From JBASNZ01 sp049657775 (GTDB lineage: Bacteria > Actinomycetota > Coriobacteriia > Anaerosomatales > Anaerosomataceae), in NCBI GenBank assembly GCA_049657775.1, contig JBASNZ010000093.1, positions 1 to 30,346 on the forward strand: a DNA stretch of 30,346 nt, given 5' to 3'. The notes under the pieces were generated by a model, which saw only the letters and a program-made list of their open reading frames with translations, was not told the DNA's origin and ran no database searches. A program made the position numbers and the translations under genes. This document shows, one piece after another, positions 14,592 to 22,094 of the stretch (position 1 is its first letter; every line of letters starts with the position of its first letter).

Positions 14592-14624
14592 CACGACCTG
14601 ATCGAAGCCAAGGAGGCTCTGTCA

Positions 14625-15563
14625 ATGACCGAGTTCATGAGGCCCCAGGTGACGGTCGACGTCATCGACGAGCAGACCGCTCGTTTCGTCGTCGAACCGT
14701 TGGAGCGCGGCTACGGCTACACGCTGGGCAACTCGATGCGCCGCGTGCTGCTTTCGTCTTTGGAGGGTGCGGCGGCAACGTCCATCCGTGTCGAAGGCGT
14801 GCAGCATGAGTTTGCGACCATCGAGGGTGTCCGCGAGGATGTCACCGACATCGTGCTCAACGTGAAGGGGCTTGTCTTTCGCGGGACCGGGATCGGCGAG
14901 GGCGACGGCGTCGCTACTCTGTCGGTGTCCGGCCTGGCCACGGTGACCGGCGCGGACCTCAAGGTCCCCGCCGAGTTCGAGCTCGTCAACCCCGAGCACG
15001 TGATCGCTACACTGCAGAAGGGCGCGAAGCTTGAAATGAGTGTGCGCATCGGCACCGGTCGCGGCTACGTGACCGCCGATCGCAACAAGCGCCCTGAGGA
15101 TCCGCTGGGCGTTATCACGATCGACTCGCTGTTCAGCCCCGTCATGCGCTGCACGTACGTGGTGGAGAACACGCGTGTCGGCCAGCGTACGGACTATGAC
15201 AAGCTCATTCTCGAGGTCGAGACCAACGGCGCCATAGTTCCGTCCGATGCTGTCGCGCAGGCCGCGACCGTCATCAACCAGCATATGACCCTCTTCGCCG
15301 AGCAGGCCGCTACGCCGCTTGGTGACGAGACCATCTTCGAGAAGGAACAGGCGAAGAAGGACAGCATCCTCGACACGCCGATCGAAGAGCTTGACCTGTC
15401 AGTTCGCTCGTACAACTGCCTGAAGCGTCAGGGTGTCAACAACGTCGGTCAGCTGACGGAGTGCAGCGAAGTCGACCTGCTGAACATCCGTAACTTCGGC
15501 GCGAAGTCGATCGAAGAAGTCAAAGACAAGCTCCAGGCGATGGGCCTGGGTCTGGCCGGCTAG
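14625..15563 (+). CDS. rpoA: RNA polymerase alpha subunit
   Basis: 312 residues. The alpha N-terminal domain (about 1-230) dimerises and holds beta and beta'. It shows VEPLERGYGYTLGNSMRRVLLSSLEGAA and VTADRNKRPEDPLGVITIDSLFSPV. An acidic linker leads to the C-terminal domain (about 250-312), LDLSVRSYNCLKRQGVNNVGQLTE followed by LLNIRNFGAKSIEEVKDKL, which contacts UP elements and activators. ATG 14625 follows AAGGAGG at 14610-14616. Normal domain order and length. Confidence 0.98.
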   Translation: MTEFMRPQVTVDVIDEQTARFVVEPLERGYGYTLGNSMRRVLLSSLEGAAATSIRVEGVQHEFATIEGVREDVTDIVLNVKGLVFRGTGIGEGDGVATLSVSGLATVTGADLKVPAEFELVNPEHVIATLQKGAKLEMSVRIGTGRGYVTADRNKRPEDPLGVITIDSLFSPVMRCTYVVENTRVGQRTDYDKLILEVETNGAIVPSDAVAQAATVINQHMTLFAEQAATPLGDETIFEKEQAKKDSILDTPIEELDLSVRSYNCLKRQGVNNVGQLTECSEVDLLNIRNFGAKSIEEVKDKLQAMGLGLAG

Positions 15564-15576
15564 GAGAGTCTGGACA

Positions 15577-15930
15577 ATGAGACACGCCAAGAAGGGTCGC
15601 GCGCTAGGCACAGACGCCAGTCACACGAAGGCGATGCTGCGCAGCCTGGCCCGTGCCGTTTTGATCAACGAGCGCATCAAGACCACCGAAACCCGCGCGA
15701 AGGAGGTGCGTTCGCTTGTCGAGCGCATCATCACGTGGGGCAAGAAGGGCGACGTGCATTCGCGCCGCCTCGCGCTTGCGGAGCTCAACGACCGCGAGCT
15801 CGTGCACAAGGTGTTCGCCGATATCGCTCCTCGCTATTCCGAGCGCGAGGGTGGCTACACGCGTATCCTCAAGCTTGGGCCCCGTAAGGGCGACGCAGCT
15901 CCTATGGTCATCCTGGAGCTTGTTGAGTAG
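15577..15930 (+). CDS. rplQ: 50S ribosomal protein L17
   Basis: 117 residues. L17 lies at the back of the 50S subunit beside the tunnel exit. MRHAKKGRALGTDASHTKAMLRSLARAVLINERIKTTETRAKEVRSLVERIIT is the conserved N-terminal half (seen as LGTDASHTKAMLRSLARAV and ERIKTTETRAKEVR). It ends RILKLGPRKGDAAPMVILELVE. Last gene of the ribosomal cluster. The 95-nt spacer to ecfA1 contains two strong hairpins but no T-run. Confidence 0.97.
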   Translation: MRHAKKGRALGTDASHTKAMLRSLARAVLINERIKTTETRAKEVRSLVERIITWGKKGDVHSRRLALAELNDRELVHKVFADIAPRYSEREGGYTRILKLGPRKGDAAPMVILELVE

Positions 15931-15943
15931 CACGCACTATCAC

Positions 15944-16000
15944 CCCGGTCCCACCGGGCATGATCGCTCCCGAGGGCCTCGCAGAGATACGAGGCCCTCG
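15944..16000 (+). other. Two perfect hairpins between rplQ and ecfA1
   Basis: CCCGGT (15944-15949) pairs with ACCGGG (15953-15958). CGAGGGCCTCG (15971-15981) pairs perfectly with CGAGGCCCTCG (15990-16000), loop CAGAGATA. The 11-bp GC-rich stem has no T-run after it, so it may be a non-canonical terminator, an attenuator that lowers ecf expression relative to rplQ, or an RNase barrier. The ecfA1 binding site AGGAGG follows at 16011. Confidence 0.6.
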
Positions 16001-16025
16001 GTCGCATCCTAGGAGGAATGACGGT

Positions 16026-16838
16026 GTGATCGTCTTTACGGACGTCAGGTTCGAGTACCCGGGTGCGCATGACCCGGCGCTCGATGGCGTGTCGCTCACG
16101 ATCGCACCCGGCGAGCGTGTGGCCGTCGTCGGGGCCAACGGTTCCGGCAAATCGACGCTTGCCAGGCTGGCCAACGGGCTCCTGACGCCGTCGAGCGGCA
16201 GCGTGCTTGTAGATGGGATGAACACCTCCGATGAGGGCACGGTATTCGATGTTCGCCGCACGGTGGGCCTTGTGCTACAGAACCCCGACAACCAGATCGT
16301 AGGGACGGTGGTCGAGGAGGACGTAGCGTTCGGGCCCGAGAACCTGGGCGTAGCGCATGCGGAGCTGCGCGAGCGCGTGGATGCCGCGATCGCCGCCGTC
16401 GGCCTCACCGGTCTCGAACGTCGCGAACCGCATCTACTCTCGGAAGGTCAGAAGCAGCGCCTTGCCATCGCGGGCGCGCTCGCGATGCGCCCTGCGTATC
16501 TGGTGCTGGACGAACCCACCGCTATGCTGGACCCGGCGGGACGAGCGGCCGTCCTGGACGTGCTCGATCGACTCGCCGAGGAAGGGCATGGCATCTGCCA
16601 TGTCACTCACGACATGTCCGAGGCGATCAGGGCGGATCGCGTCGTCGCGCTCGACCGAGGCGCGATCGCATTCGTGGGCGAGCCGGACGAGCTCCTTGCC
16701 GACGCGGAGCTGATGGAGAGGCTCGATCTGGAGCCGCCGGCGCTCTCGGTAGTGGCGGCCGTCCTCAGGGAGCAGGGCTTCCCGATGCCCGCCGCGCCGA
16801 CAGCGCGGGAACTGGTGGAGGCGCTGTGGCACTCGTAG
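16026..16838 (+). CDS. ecfA1: ECF transporter ATPase EcfA1 (CbiO-type)
   Basis: 270 residues from GTG 16026, with AGGAGG at 16011-16016. ABC ATPase of the energy-coupling factor module that powers vitamin and metal uptake with EcfT and exchangeable S components. Walker A GANGSGKST 36-44, Q-loop Gln85, signature LSEGQ 138-142, Walker B with catalytic Glu163, and the switch His195. An upstream in-frame ATG at 15960 would put 22 residues across the hairpin and has no similarity. Order rplQ-ecfA1-ecfA2-ecfT-truA is the group II arrangement of Firmicutes and relatives. Confidence 0.95.
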   Translation: MIVFTDVRFEYPGAHDPALDGVSLTIAPGERVAVVGANGSGKSTLARLANGLLTPSSGSVLVDGMNTSDEGTVFDVRRTVGLVLQNPDNQIVGTVVEEDVAFGPENLGVAHAELRERVDAAIAAVGLTGLERREPHLLSEGQKQRLAIAGALAMRPAYLVLDEPTAMLDPAGRAAVLDVLDRLAEEGHGICHVTHDMSEAIRADRVVALDRGAIAFVGEPDELLADAELMERLDLEPPALSVVAAVLREQGFPMPAAPTARELVEALWHS

Positions 16839-17656
16839 CGGACAAGATCGGCTACACGTACGGGGTGGGTACCCGCTACGAGAGCGTGGCGCTCAGGGGA
16901 GTCTCGCTCACCCTTGGGCCCGGAGACCTCGTTGTCGTTGTCGGTTCCACGGGCTCCGGCAAGTCCACCTTACTCAGGCTACTCGCAGGTCTACTGGAGC
17001 CCACCTCGGGTGTCGTCACGGTGGACGGCATCGCCCCGGGGGACAGGTCGATCCGTGGCAGGGTAGGCATGGTCTTCCAGAACCCCGAGTCGCAATTCTT
17101 CGCCGAGTCGGTGCTTGACGACGTCGCGTTCGGACCCCGGAATCTGGGGCACGAGGATCCGCATGCCGCGGCGTCGACCGCTCTGGTGTCGGTCGGTCTC
17201 GACCCTGCCACGTTCGGCGGCCGCTCGCCGTTCACGTTATCCGGGGGTGAGGCCCGCAGGGTCGCCGTGGCCGGTGTGATCGCACTCGATCCGACATACC
17301 TGCTGCTAGACGAGCCGACAGCGGGGCTGGACCGTCGGGGCCGGGACGCCGTGTTCGATGCCATTGTCCGGGTAAGATCGACCGCGGGCGTTCTCGTGGT
17401 CACGCACGACCCCGACCAGTTCTTCGCCCATGCGGACCGTATGATCGCACTCTCCGACGGCATTCAGGCGTTCGCGGGAACACCCGGCGATGTCGTTTCC
17501 GGACCCGGGCCGTACTTGAGCGCGGGATTGAAGCTTCCCGATGTGGTCGTGGCGCAGCTCCTTGCACGCGAACGTGGGGCCGCACTCGAGACGATCCAGC
17601 TCGATCCCGTCGCCGCTGGTCGCGCATTGGCCGAGGCCAGGAGGCGATCGGCATGA
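16826..17656 (+). CDS. ecfA2: ECF transporter ATPase EcfA2 (CbiO-type)
   Basis: 276 residues from GTG 16826, overlapping the end of ecfA1 by 13 nt. Second ABC ATPase of the module, expected to pair with EcfA1 in a heterodimer. Walker A GSTGSGKST 40-48, Gln85, signature LSGGE 138-142, catalytic Glu163 and His194 are all intact, so both sites of the heterodimer look competent. The TGA stop overlaps the ecfT ATG (ATGA), so the three proteins are probably made in fixed proportion. Confidence 0.95.
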   Translation: MALVADKIGYTYGVGTRYESVALRGVSLTLGPGDLVVVVGSTGSGKSTLLRLLAGLLEPTSGVVTVDGIAPGDRSIRGRVGMVFQNPESQFFAESVLDDVAFGPRNLGHEDPHAAASTALVSVGLDPATFGGRSPFTLSGGEARRVAVAGVIALDPTYLLLDEPTAGLDRRGRDAVFDAIVRVRSTAGVLVVTHDPDQFFAHADRMIALSDGIQAFAGTPGDVVSGPGPYLSAGLKLPDVVVAQLLARERGAALETIQLDPVAAGRALAEARRRSA

Positions 17657-18450
17657 GAGTGCCCGTGGCCTTCGGCCAGTATGTGCCTGTGGAGTCTCCG
17701 ATCCATGCCCTCGACGCCAAGACCAAGATGGGGCTTGTCGCGGCATTCACTGCGGCGCTCTTCGTGGTCGAGGGCTTCGCGGGACTGTTCGCGGTCGGTG
17801 CCCTCGTCGCGGTAGCGGTGGCCGTATCTCGCGTCCCCTGGCGAATCGCGTTCCGTGGCGTGAAGGCGGTGGCGCTGATCCTGGTCATCACCCTGGTCGT
17901 GCATGCATTGCGCTGGAATCCGGCGACCGTGTCCCTGGTGCGGCTTGGTCCGCTCGCCGTCGACGCCGAAGGGCTGAGGACCGGCGTCTTCTTCGGCATC
18001 AGGATCGTCGTTCTTGTGGTGGGCACATCACTCCTGACGCTCACGACATCGCCCGTCGCGCTTACCGACGGGCTGGAGCGAGTGATGCGCCCGCTCGAGC
18101 GACTGCGCTTCCCCGCCGGCGAGGTCGCGATGATGCTCACGATCGCTCTCAGATTCATCCCCACGACCGCGCAGGAGGCCGAGAAGATCATCGTGGCACA
18201 GACGGCCCGGGGCGCGCGATTCGACGAAGGTGGTCCTATCCGGCGCGCACAGGCGTTCGCGCCGGTGCTCGTTCCGCTGTTCGTGAGTCTGTTCAGGCGT
18301 GCCGATGATCTGGCGACGGCGATGGAGTCGCGGTGCTACCGTGGTGGCGTGGGCCGTACCCGGCTGCACCGGTCCGTCATGGGGCCCGTCGACTGGGGCG
18401 CGCTTGTCGGCGGTGTCGCGGTGTGCGTTCTCATCGGCGTGTTCCTGTAG
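17653..18450 (+). CDS. ecfT: ECF transporter transmembrane subunit EcfT
   Basis: 265 residues, integral membrane coupling subunit linking S components to the ATPases. Hydrophobic stretches lie around residues 28-60, 70-90, 110-135 and near the C-terminus (VGGVAVCVLIGVFL). The two coupling-helix motifs appear as QTARGARF and AMESRCYRGG; the second reads SRC where many homologues have ARG or ARC. No substrate-binding S component is encoded nearby, as expected for a shared (group II) module. Confidence 0.94.
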   Translation: MRVPVAFGQYVPVESPIHALDAKTKMGLVAAFTAALFVVEGFAGLFAVGALVAVAVAVSRVPWRIAFRGVKAVALILVITLVVHALRWNPATVSLVRLGPLAVDAEGLRTGVFFGIRIVVLVVGTSLLTLTTSPVALTDGLERVMRPLERLRFPAGEVAMMLTIALRFIPTTAQEAEKIIVAQTARGARFDEGGPIRRAQAFAPVLVPLFVSLFRRADDLATAMESRCYRGGVGRTRLHRSVMGPVDWGALVGGVAVCVLIGVFL

Positions 18451-18458
18451 GGGGGAAG

Positions 18459-19235
18459 ATGACCGTCACCATCGCGCTCACCGTGTCCTACGACGGCACC
18501 GCCTTCGCGGGATTCGCCCGGCAGCCGGCCCAGCGGACCGTGCAGGGAGAGCTGGAGGCCGCTCTTGCGACCGCGCTCCGAACCAACGTCGAAACAACAG
18601 GGGCCGGGCGCACCGACGCCGGTGTCCACGCGCTCGGGCAGGTCGTGAGCTTCTCGCTTCCCGATGGGTCGGAGGCCGACCTCACGGCCTTGCTCCGGTC
18701 GCTCAACGCGCTCACCGGCCCAGACATCGTGGTCACCGGGGTGCGTCGCGCCGCGAGCGGCTTCAGCGCCCGTCACTCGGCCGTGGGACGGGAGTATCGC
18801 TACCGGATCGTCCCCGGTCCTGTGCGGCCGCTCTTCCTTGCGCGTACCGCGCTGTGGGTCCCTCAGACGCTTGATCTTGGCGCGATGCGCGAGGGTGCGA
18901 CGCACCTGCTCGGAGAGCATGACTTCAAGTCGTTCTGTGTCACGGCGTCCGCCGAGGGCAAGCGCACGTTCCGGCGGCTCGATCGTGTGGAGGTCACTCC
19001 CGCGCACGAGATGGGGGAGCACTGCATCGTGATCAGGGTGGTGGGAAACGCCTTCCTCCACTCGATGGTCCGCATCATCGTCGGCAGTCTCATCGAGGTG
19101 GGTCGGGGCAAGCACGAGCCAGCGTGGATCGCCTCGGCGCTCGATAAATGCGACCGCGAGGCCGCGGGTCCGACGGCGCCACCCGAGGGCCTGACGCTGT
19201 GGCACGTGCACTATCCTCAGGAGTGCTGGCTGTAG
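18459..19235 (+). CDS. truA: tRNA pseudouridine(38-40) synthase TruA
   Basis: 258 residues from ATG 18459, preceded by GGGGGAAG. Converts U38, U39 and U40 of the tRNA anticodon arm to pseudouridine. The catalytic Asp53 lies in GAGRTDAGVHALGQV, and SYDGTAFAGFARQP and FSARHSAVGREYRYRI are family blocks. The C-terminal catalytic half includes FLHSMVRIIVGSLIEVGRG and ends with the LTLWHVHYP motif. The frame is open upstream to 18333 within ecfT; that extension is a shadow. Standard link between ecfT and rplM. Confidence 0.95.
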   Translation: MTVTIALTVSYDGTAFAGFARQPAQRTVQGELEAALATALRTNVETTGAGRTDAGVHALGQVVSFSLPDGSEADLTALLRSLNALTGPDIVVTGVRRAASGFSARHSAVGREYRYRIVPGPVRPLFLARTALWVPQTLDLGAMREGATHLLGEHDFKSFCVTASAEGKRTFRRLDRVEVTPAHEMGEHCIVIRVVGNAFLHSMVRIIVGSLIEVGRGKHEPAWIASALDKCDREAAGPTAPPEGLTLWHVHYPQECWL

Positions 19236-19350
19236 ACCATGCTGGTGCTCTCGTCCTGGCCCGTCGCGTCGGCTCGCCGCGCACGGCGCCAACCAGCTGC
19301 GAGTGGCAAACCATGCCGTGATCGCGGATGGATACGCCCGGTGGCGTTTG

Positions 19351-19379
19351 TTGACACTCCCCATGCTCGCGGCTAAAGT
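19351..19379 (+). promoter_or_regulatory. Strong promoter for rplM-rpsI
   Basis: TTGACA (19351-19356, perfect -35) and TAAAGT (19374-19379, 4/6 -10) are exactly 17 bp apart. The start of transcription should fall near 19384-19387, leaving a leader of about 70 nt before the rplM GTG. The preceding part of the gap (19236-19350) shows no other feature. This is the best sigma-70-type promoter in the window. Confidence 0.75.
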
Positions 19380-19382
19380 GTA

Positions 19383-19453
19383 AGGGTTCGCTTCAGAGCC
19401 CCGTGAACTCTCGGAGAGAACCCTGCTGTTTTGCTTAGTTGTGGAGGAGTTCA
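19383..19453 (+). promoter_or_regulatory. Candidate autoregulatory leader of rplM
   Basis: TGAACTC (19404-19410) is the exact reverse complement of GAGTTCA (19447-19453), which covers the end of the GGAGGAG binding site and runs up to the GTG at 19454. Pairing would mask rplM initiation. A second inverted repeat, AGGGTTC (19383-19389) with GAACCCT (19418-19424), encloses the first arm, and CTCT/AGAG (19408-19418) competes with it. L13 leaders are known in other bacteria; assignment here is inference. Confidence 0.45.
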
Positions 19454-19888
19454 GTGAAGACCTACTACGCCAAGCCCGGCGAGGTCGAGCGCGAGTGGTT
19501 GGTCGTTGACGCGACCGACGTGCCGCTTGGCCGTCTGGCGAGCGAGGTGGCATCGATCCTCAAGGGGAAGCGCAAGCCGCAGTACACCCCCCATGTGGAT
19601 ACGGGCGACTTCGTCATCGTCATCAACGCCGAGAAGATCAAGGTTACCGGCAACAAGCTCCAGTCAAAGCGCAAGTTCCGCCACTCGGGTTACCCGGGCG
19701 GCCTGAAGTCGATCTCGCTTGGCGAGATGCTTGCCAAGCGGCCCGAGCGCGTCATCGAAGGCGCCGTCAAGGGCATGCTTCCGAAGAACACCCTCGGACG
19801 CGCCATGGGCATGAAGCTCAAGGTGTACGCAGGCCCCGAGCACCCGCACGAGGCCCAGAAGCCGCGTCAGATCACGCTGGAGGTTTAG
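19454..19888 (+). CDS. rplM: 50S ribosomal protein L13
   Basis: 144 residues from GTG 19454 with GGAGGAG just upstream. L13 is an early 50S assembly protein. KTYYAKPGEVEREWLVVDATDVPLGRLAS, LKGKRKPQYTPHVDTGDFVIVINAEKI and KGMLPKNTLGRAMGMKLKVYAGPEHPHEAQKP are family blocks. The TTG at 19439 is in frame but lies within the binding site. Starts a new transcription unit with rpsI after its own promoter. Confidence 0.97.
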   Translation: MKTYYAKPGEVEREWLVVDATDVPLGRLASEVASILKGKRKPQYTPHVDTGDFVIVINAEKIKVTGNKLQSKRKFRHSGYPGGLKSISLGEMLAKRPERVIEGAVKGMLPKNTLGRAMGMKLKVYAGPEHPHEAQKPRQITLEV

Positions 19889-19891
19889 CGC

Positions 19892-20290
19892 ATGGCCGAG
19901 AACAAAGCAGTTTACTGGGGTACCGGTCGTCGCAAGACGTCTGTGGCCCGCGTTCGCCTGATCCCGGGCACCGGCCAGTGGACGATCAACGGTCGTGAGT
20001 TCGACGCGTTCTTCGGCCGCGCCGGCCTCAAGGGCTTCGTCGAGCAGCCGTTCAAGGTCACCGAGACCATGGGCCGCTTCGACGTTATCGCCAACCTCCA
20101 CGGTGGCGGCGTCTCCGGCCAGGCCGGCGCTCTTCGCCACGGAATCGCCCGCGCCCTTCTCGAGGCCGGGGACGACTATCGCGCCGAACTCAAGCGCGCA
20201 GGTCTCCTCCGCCGCGACCCCCGAATGGTTGAGCGCAAGAAGTACGGCCTCAAGAAGGCGCGCAAGCGTCCGCAGTTCTCAAAGCGCTAG
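19892..20290 (+). CDS. rpsI: 30S ribosomal protein S9
   Basis: 132 residues. The C-terminal tail of S9 (here KKARKRPQFSKR) reaches the P-site tRNA anticodon loop. YWGTGRRKTSVARVRLIPGTG, GGGVSGQAGALRHGIARALLE and RDPRMVERKKYGLKKARKRPQFSKR are conserved. ATG 19892 is 3 bp after the rplM stop, so coupled. An intrinsic terminator begins 30 nt after the stop. Confidence 0.98.
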   Translation: MAENKAVYWGTGRRKTSVARVRLIPGTGQWTINGREFDAFFGRAGLKGFVEQPFKVTETMGRFDVIANLHGGGVSGQAGALRHGIARALLEAGDDYRAELKRAGLLRRDPRMVERKKYGLKKARKRPQFSKR

Positions 20291-20319
20291 GAACTGCGAG
20301 GCCAGGATTCGATCTTGCG

Positions 20320-20353
20320 AAAGGCCCGCCCTCGCGGCGGGCCTTTCTCTTTC
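20320..20353 (+). terminator. Intrinsic terminator after rpsI
   Basis: AAAGGCCCGCC (20320-20330) pairs perfectly with GGCGGGCCTTT (20336-20346), loop CTCGC, followed by a pyrimidine tail rich in T (TTTCTCTTT). It ends the rplM-rpsI unit. The tail ends only about 18 nt before the glmM start, so glmM is either transcribed by read-through or from a promoter not recognised here. Confidence 0.88.
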
Positions 20354-20371
20354 AACTACGAGGAGACCATG

Positions 20372-21706
20372 ATGTCCCGACTGTTCGGCACCGATGGGGT
20401 CCGCGGTATCGCCAATGACGACCTGTCGCCAGAGCTCGCGTTCAAGCTCGGCGAAGCCGCTAGCCACTTCCTTGGGGACAAGGGCCGTGGCAGCATCGTC
20501 GTGGGTATGGATACTCGCCGCAGCGGCGACATGCTCGAGGCCGCGCTCGTAGCCGGCATCTGCTCCGGGGGTTCGGACGCCGTACGGCTTGGCATCGTGC
20601 CAACGCCGGCCGTCGCGTATCTTACCCGTGTCTTCGGCGCCGACGGTGGCGTGGTCATCTCGGCGTCGCACAATCCGGCAGCGTACAACGGCATCAAGTT
20701 CTTCGACCGCGATGGCTTCAAGCTACCTGATGAGATCGAGGACGAGATCGAGGAGTTCCTCGTTTCGACCCGCGGTCCGCAACGTCCGACCGGTGGTGAA
20801 GTTGGGCGCTCGGTCGTGGTGAGCGACGCGATCGAGCGGTATGTCGCCCACGCCGTCGAGAGCATCCGCGGCGACCTGGTGGGACTCACCATCGCTGTGG
20901 ACTGCGGCCATGGCGCCGCGGCGAAAGCCACAGTCAAGGCGCTCAAGGACCTTGGCGCCACAGTGCACGCGATCAACTGCGACTACAACGGCATGGACAT
21001 CAACGACGGTTGTGGATCGACCCACCTTGAGGTCATCAGCGAACTCGTACGGGCGCACGACGTGGACCTGGGAATCGCCCACGACGGCGATGCCGATCGC
21101 GTGCTGGCAGTCGATGAGACGGGCGCCGAAGTGGACGGCGATCAGATCATGGCTATCTGCGCCGCCCACATGATGGAGCGTGGCGAGCTCGCGCACGACA
21201 CGGTCGTCACCACCATCATGAGCAACCTTGGATTCGAGGCGGCGATGCGCGAACGTGGTATCAACGTGATCAAGACGAAGGTCGGCGACCGCTACGTGCT
21301 CGATCAGATGCGCACGTCGGGCGCGGTCCTTGGCGGGGAACAGTCGGGGCACGTCATCTTCCTCGACCACACTACCACCGGTGACGGCCTCATCACGGCG
21401 CTGCAGCTTGCGGCCATCGTTCGCGAGTCGGGCGTGCCGCTCTCGGAGCTCCGCCGGGTGATGCACCGCTTCCCGCAGGTCCTCGAGAACGTGCATGTCG
21501 CGGACAAGGCACGGCTCTCCAGCAGCGGAGCGGTCCACGACGCCGTCAAGGTCGCCGAGGAGGAACTGGGCAGCCGGGGCCGCGTTCTCGTGAGGGCGTC
21601 AGGCACCGAACCGCTGGTGCGCGTCATGGTCGAAGCCGCGGACGAGGCGACTGCACGAGCGATCGTCGATCGGATCTCGGTCATCGTCAAGAGCGAACTC
21701 GGATAA
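20372..21706 (+). CDS. glmM: Phosphoglucosamine mutase
   Basis: 444 residues. Interconverts glucosamine-6-P and glucosamine-1-P on the way to UDP-GlcNAc. Phosphoserine Ser99 lies in VVISASHNPAAYNGIKFF and the Mg2+ loop DGDADR has Asp238, Asp240 and Asp242. MSRLFGTDGVRGIAN is the standard start. The C-terminal phosphate-binding loop is RASGTEPLVRVMVEA. ATG 20372 is preferred over the adjacent ATG 20369 because of its better spacing to CGAGGAG (20359-20365). Confidence 0.97.
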   Translation: MSRLFGTDGVRGIANDDLSPELAFKLGEAASHFLGDKGRGSIVVGMDTRRSGDMLEAALVAGICSGGSDAVRLGIVPTPAVAYLTRVFGADGGVVISASHNPAAYNGIKFFDRDGFKLPDEIEDEIEEFLVSTRGPQRPTGGEVGRSVVVSDAIERYVAHAVESIRGDLVGLTIAVDCGHGAAAKATVKALKDLGATVHAINCDYNGMDINDGCGSTHLEVISELVRAHDVDLGIAHDGDADRVLAVDETGAEVDGDQIMAICAAHMMERGELAHDTVVTTIMSNLGFEAAMRERGINVIKTKVGDRYVLDQMRTSGAVLGGEQSGHVIFLDHTTTGDGLITALQLAAIVRESGVPLSELRRVMHRFPQVLENVHVADKARLSSSGAVHDAVKVAEEELGSRGRVLVRASGTEPLVRVMVEAADEATARAIVDRISVIVKSELG

Positions 21707-21709
21707 GGC

Positions 21710-21741
21710 GCCGGGCCCCGGCTGGGTCCCTGGGTCCCGGC
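21710..21741 (+). other. GC-rich inverted and direct repeats after glmM
   Basis: GCCGGG (21710-21715) can pair with CCCGGC at 21717-21722 or 21736-21741, and GGGTCCC occurs twice (21724-21730, 21732-21738). There is no T-run. It may act as a weak terminator for glmM ahead of the glmS promoter, or be simple GC-rich sequence. Confidence 0.3.
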
Positions 21742-21773
21742 TCCGGTACCGTAACCGCGACGTCATCTTCGGG

Positions 21774-21783
21774 CTGGTATAAT
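21774..21783 (+). promoter_or_regulatory. Extended -10 promoter for the glmS ribozyme transcript
   Basis: TGGTATAAT ends at 21783: a perfect TATAAT (21778-21783) with the upstream TG of an extended -10 element. No good -35 is seen 16-18 bp upstream (CCGCGA), which an extended -10 can tolerate. The start would be near 21790, about 47 nt before the predicted ribozyme cleavage site. Confidence 0.6.
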
Positions 21784-21835
21784 CCACGGCGAACGTTTCG
21801 TCGGGGGAAGGAGCAGCCCACAGTCACACACCGCA

Positions 21836-22008
21836 AGCGCCGGGACTGGCAGCGCGTGAGCGCGGCGCGAGACTCAAGGTCCGCGTGCCAGTTGACGAGG
21901 AGAGGGCCCATCGAAAGATTCGGCGGATGGCTCTCCGGCTTGACCGGGGTCGACACGACGGGAACAAAGCCCCCGAGCGATCGGGACACAAACCACCGTC
22001 GGTCCGGG
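21836..22008 (+). ncRNA. glmS ribozyme-riboswitch
   Basis: The glmM-glmS gap contains the ordered core of the GlcN6P-activated self-cleaving ribozyme. AGCGCC has the scissile bond predicted between A21836 and G21837. P1 is ACTGGCA (21845-21851) with TGCCAGT (21886-21892). Then come GTTGACGAGG (21891-21900; G21894 matches the catalytic guanine), ATCGA (21910-21914) and TCGGCGGATG (21920-21929). GGCG (21922-21925) can pair with CGCC (21838-21841). GGAGAG/CTCTCC (21899-21904, 21931-21936) closes the core. P4 is CGACGG/CCGTCG (21956-21961, 21996-22001), enclosing P4.1 CCCGA-GCGA-TCGGG. In the known class, GlcN6P is the cofactor and cleavage destabilises glmS mRNA. The class is best known from Firmicutes. 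Confidence 0.9.
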
Positions 22009-22094
22009 TATCATCCGTGGGCATGCGTGCCCGCCTTCCGGGGCCTGATACGCTCTCACCCAAGACACCGCTACCTCGCGAGAGGACTCTACTC

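Noticed and set aside
15960..16025. Upstream ATG start for ecfA1
   Set aside because: It would place the start before the 11-bp hairpin with no binding site; GTG 16026 has AGGAGG at proper spacing.
19236..19350. Possible small gene between truA and rplM
   Set aside because: No open frame with a plausible start and binding site; the region leads into the promoter.
18336..19553. 405-residue minus-strand open frame across truA and the rplM promoter
   Set aside because: Shadow of truA, with low-complexity Arg-rich sequence and no motif; it also crosses the rplM promoter and start.
21885..22094. In-frame 70-codon N-terminal extension of glmS
   Set aside because: GlmS must begin Met-Cys so that Cys2 becomes the N-terminal nucleophile. 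The extension lies in the ribozyme and has no protein similarity.
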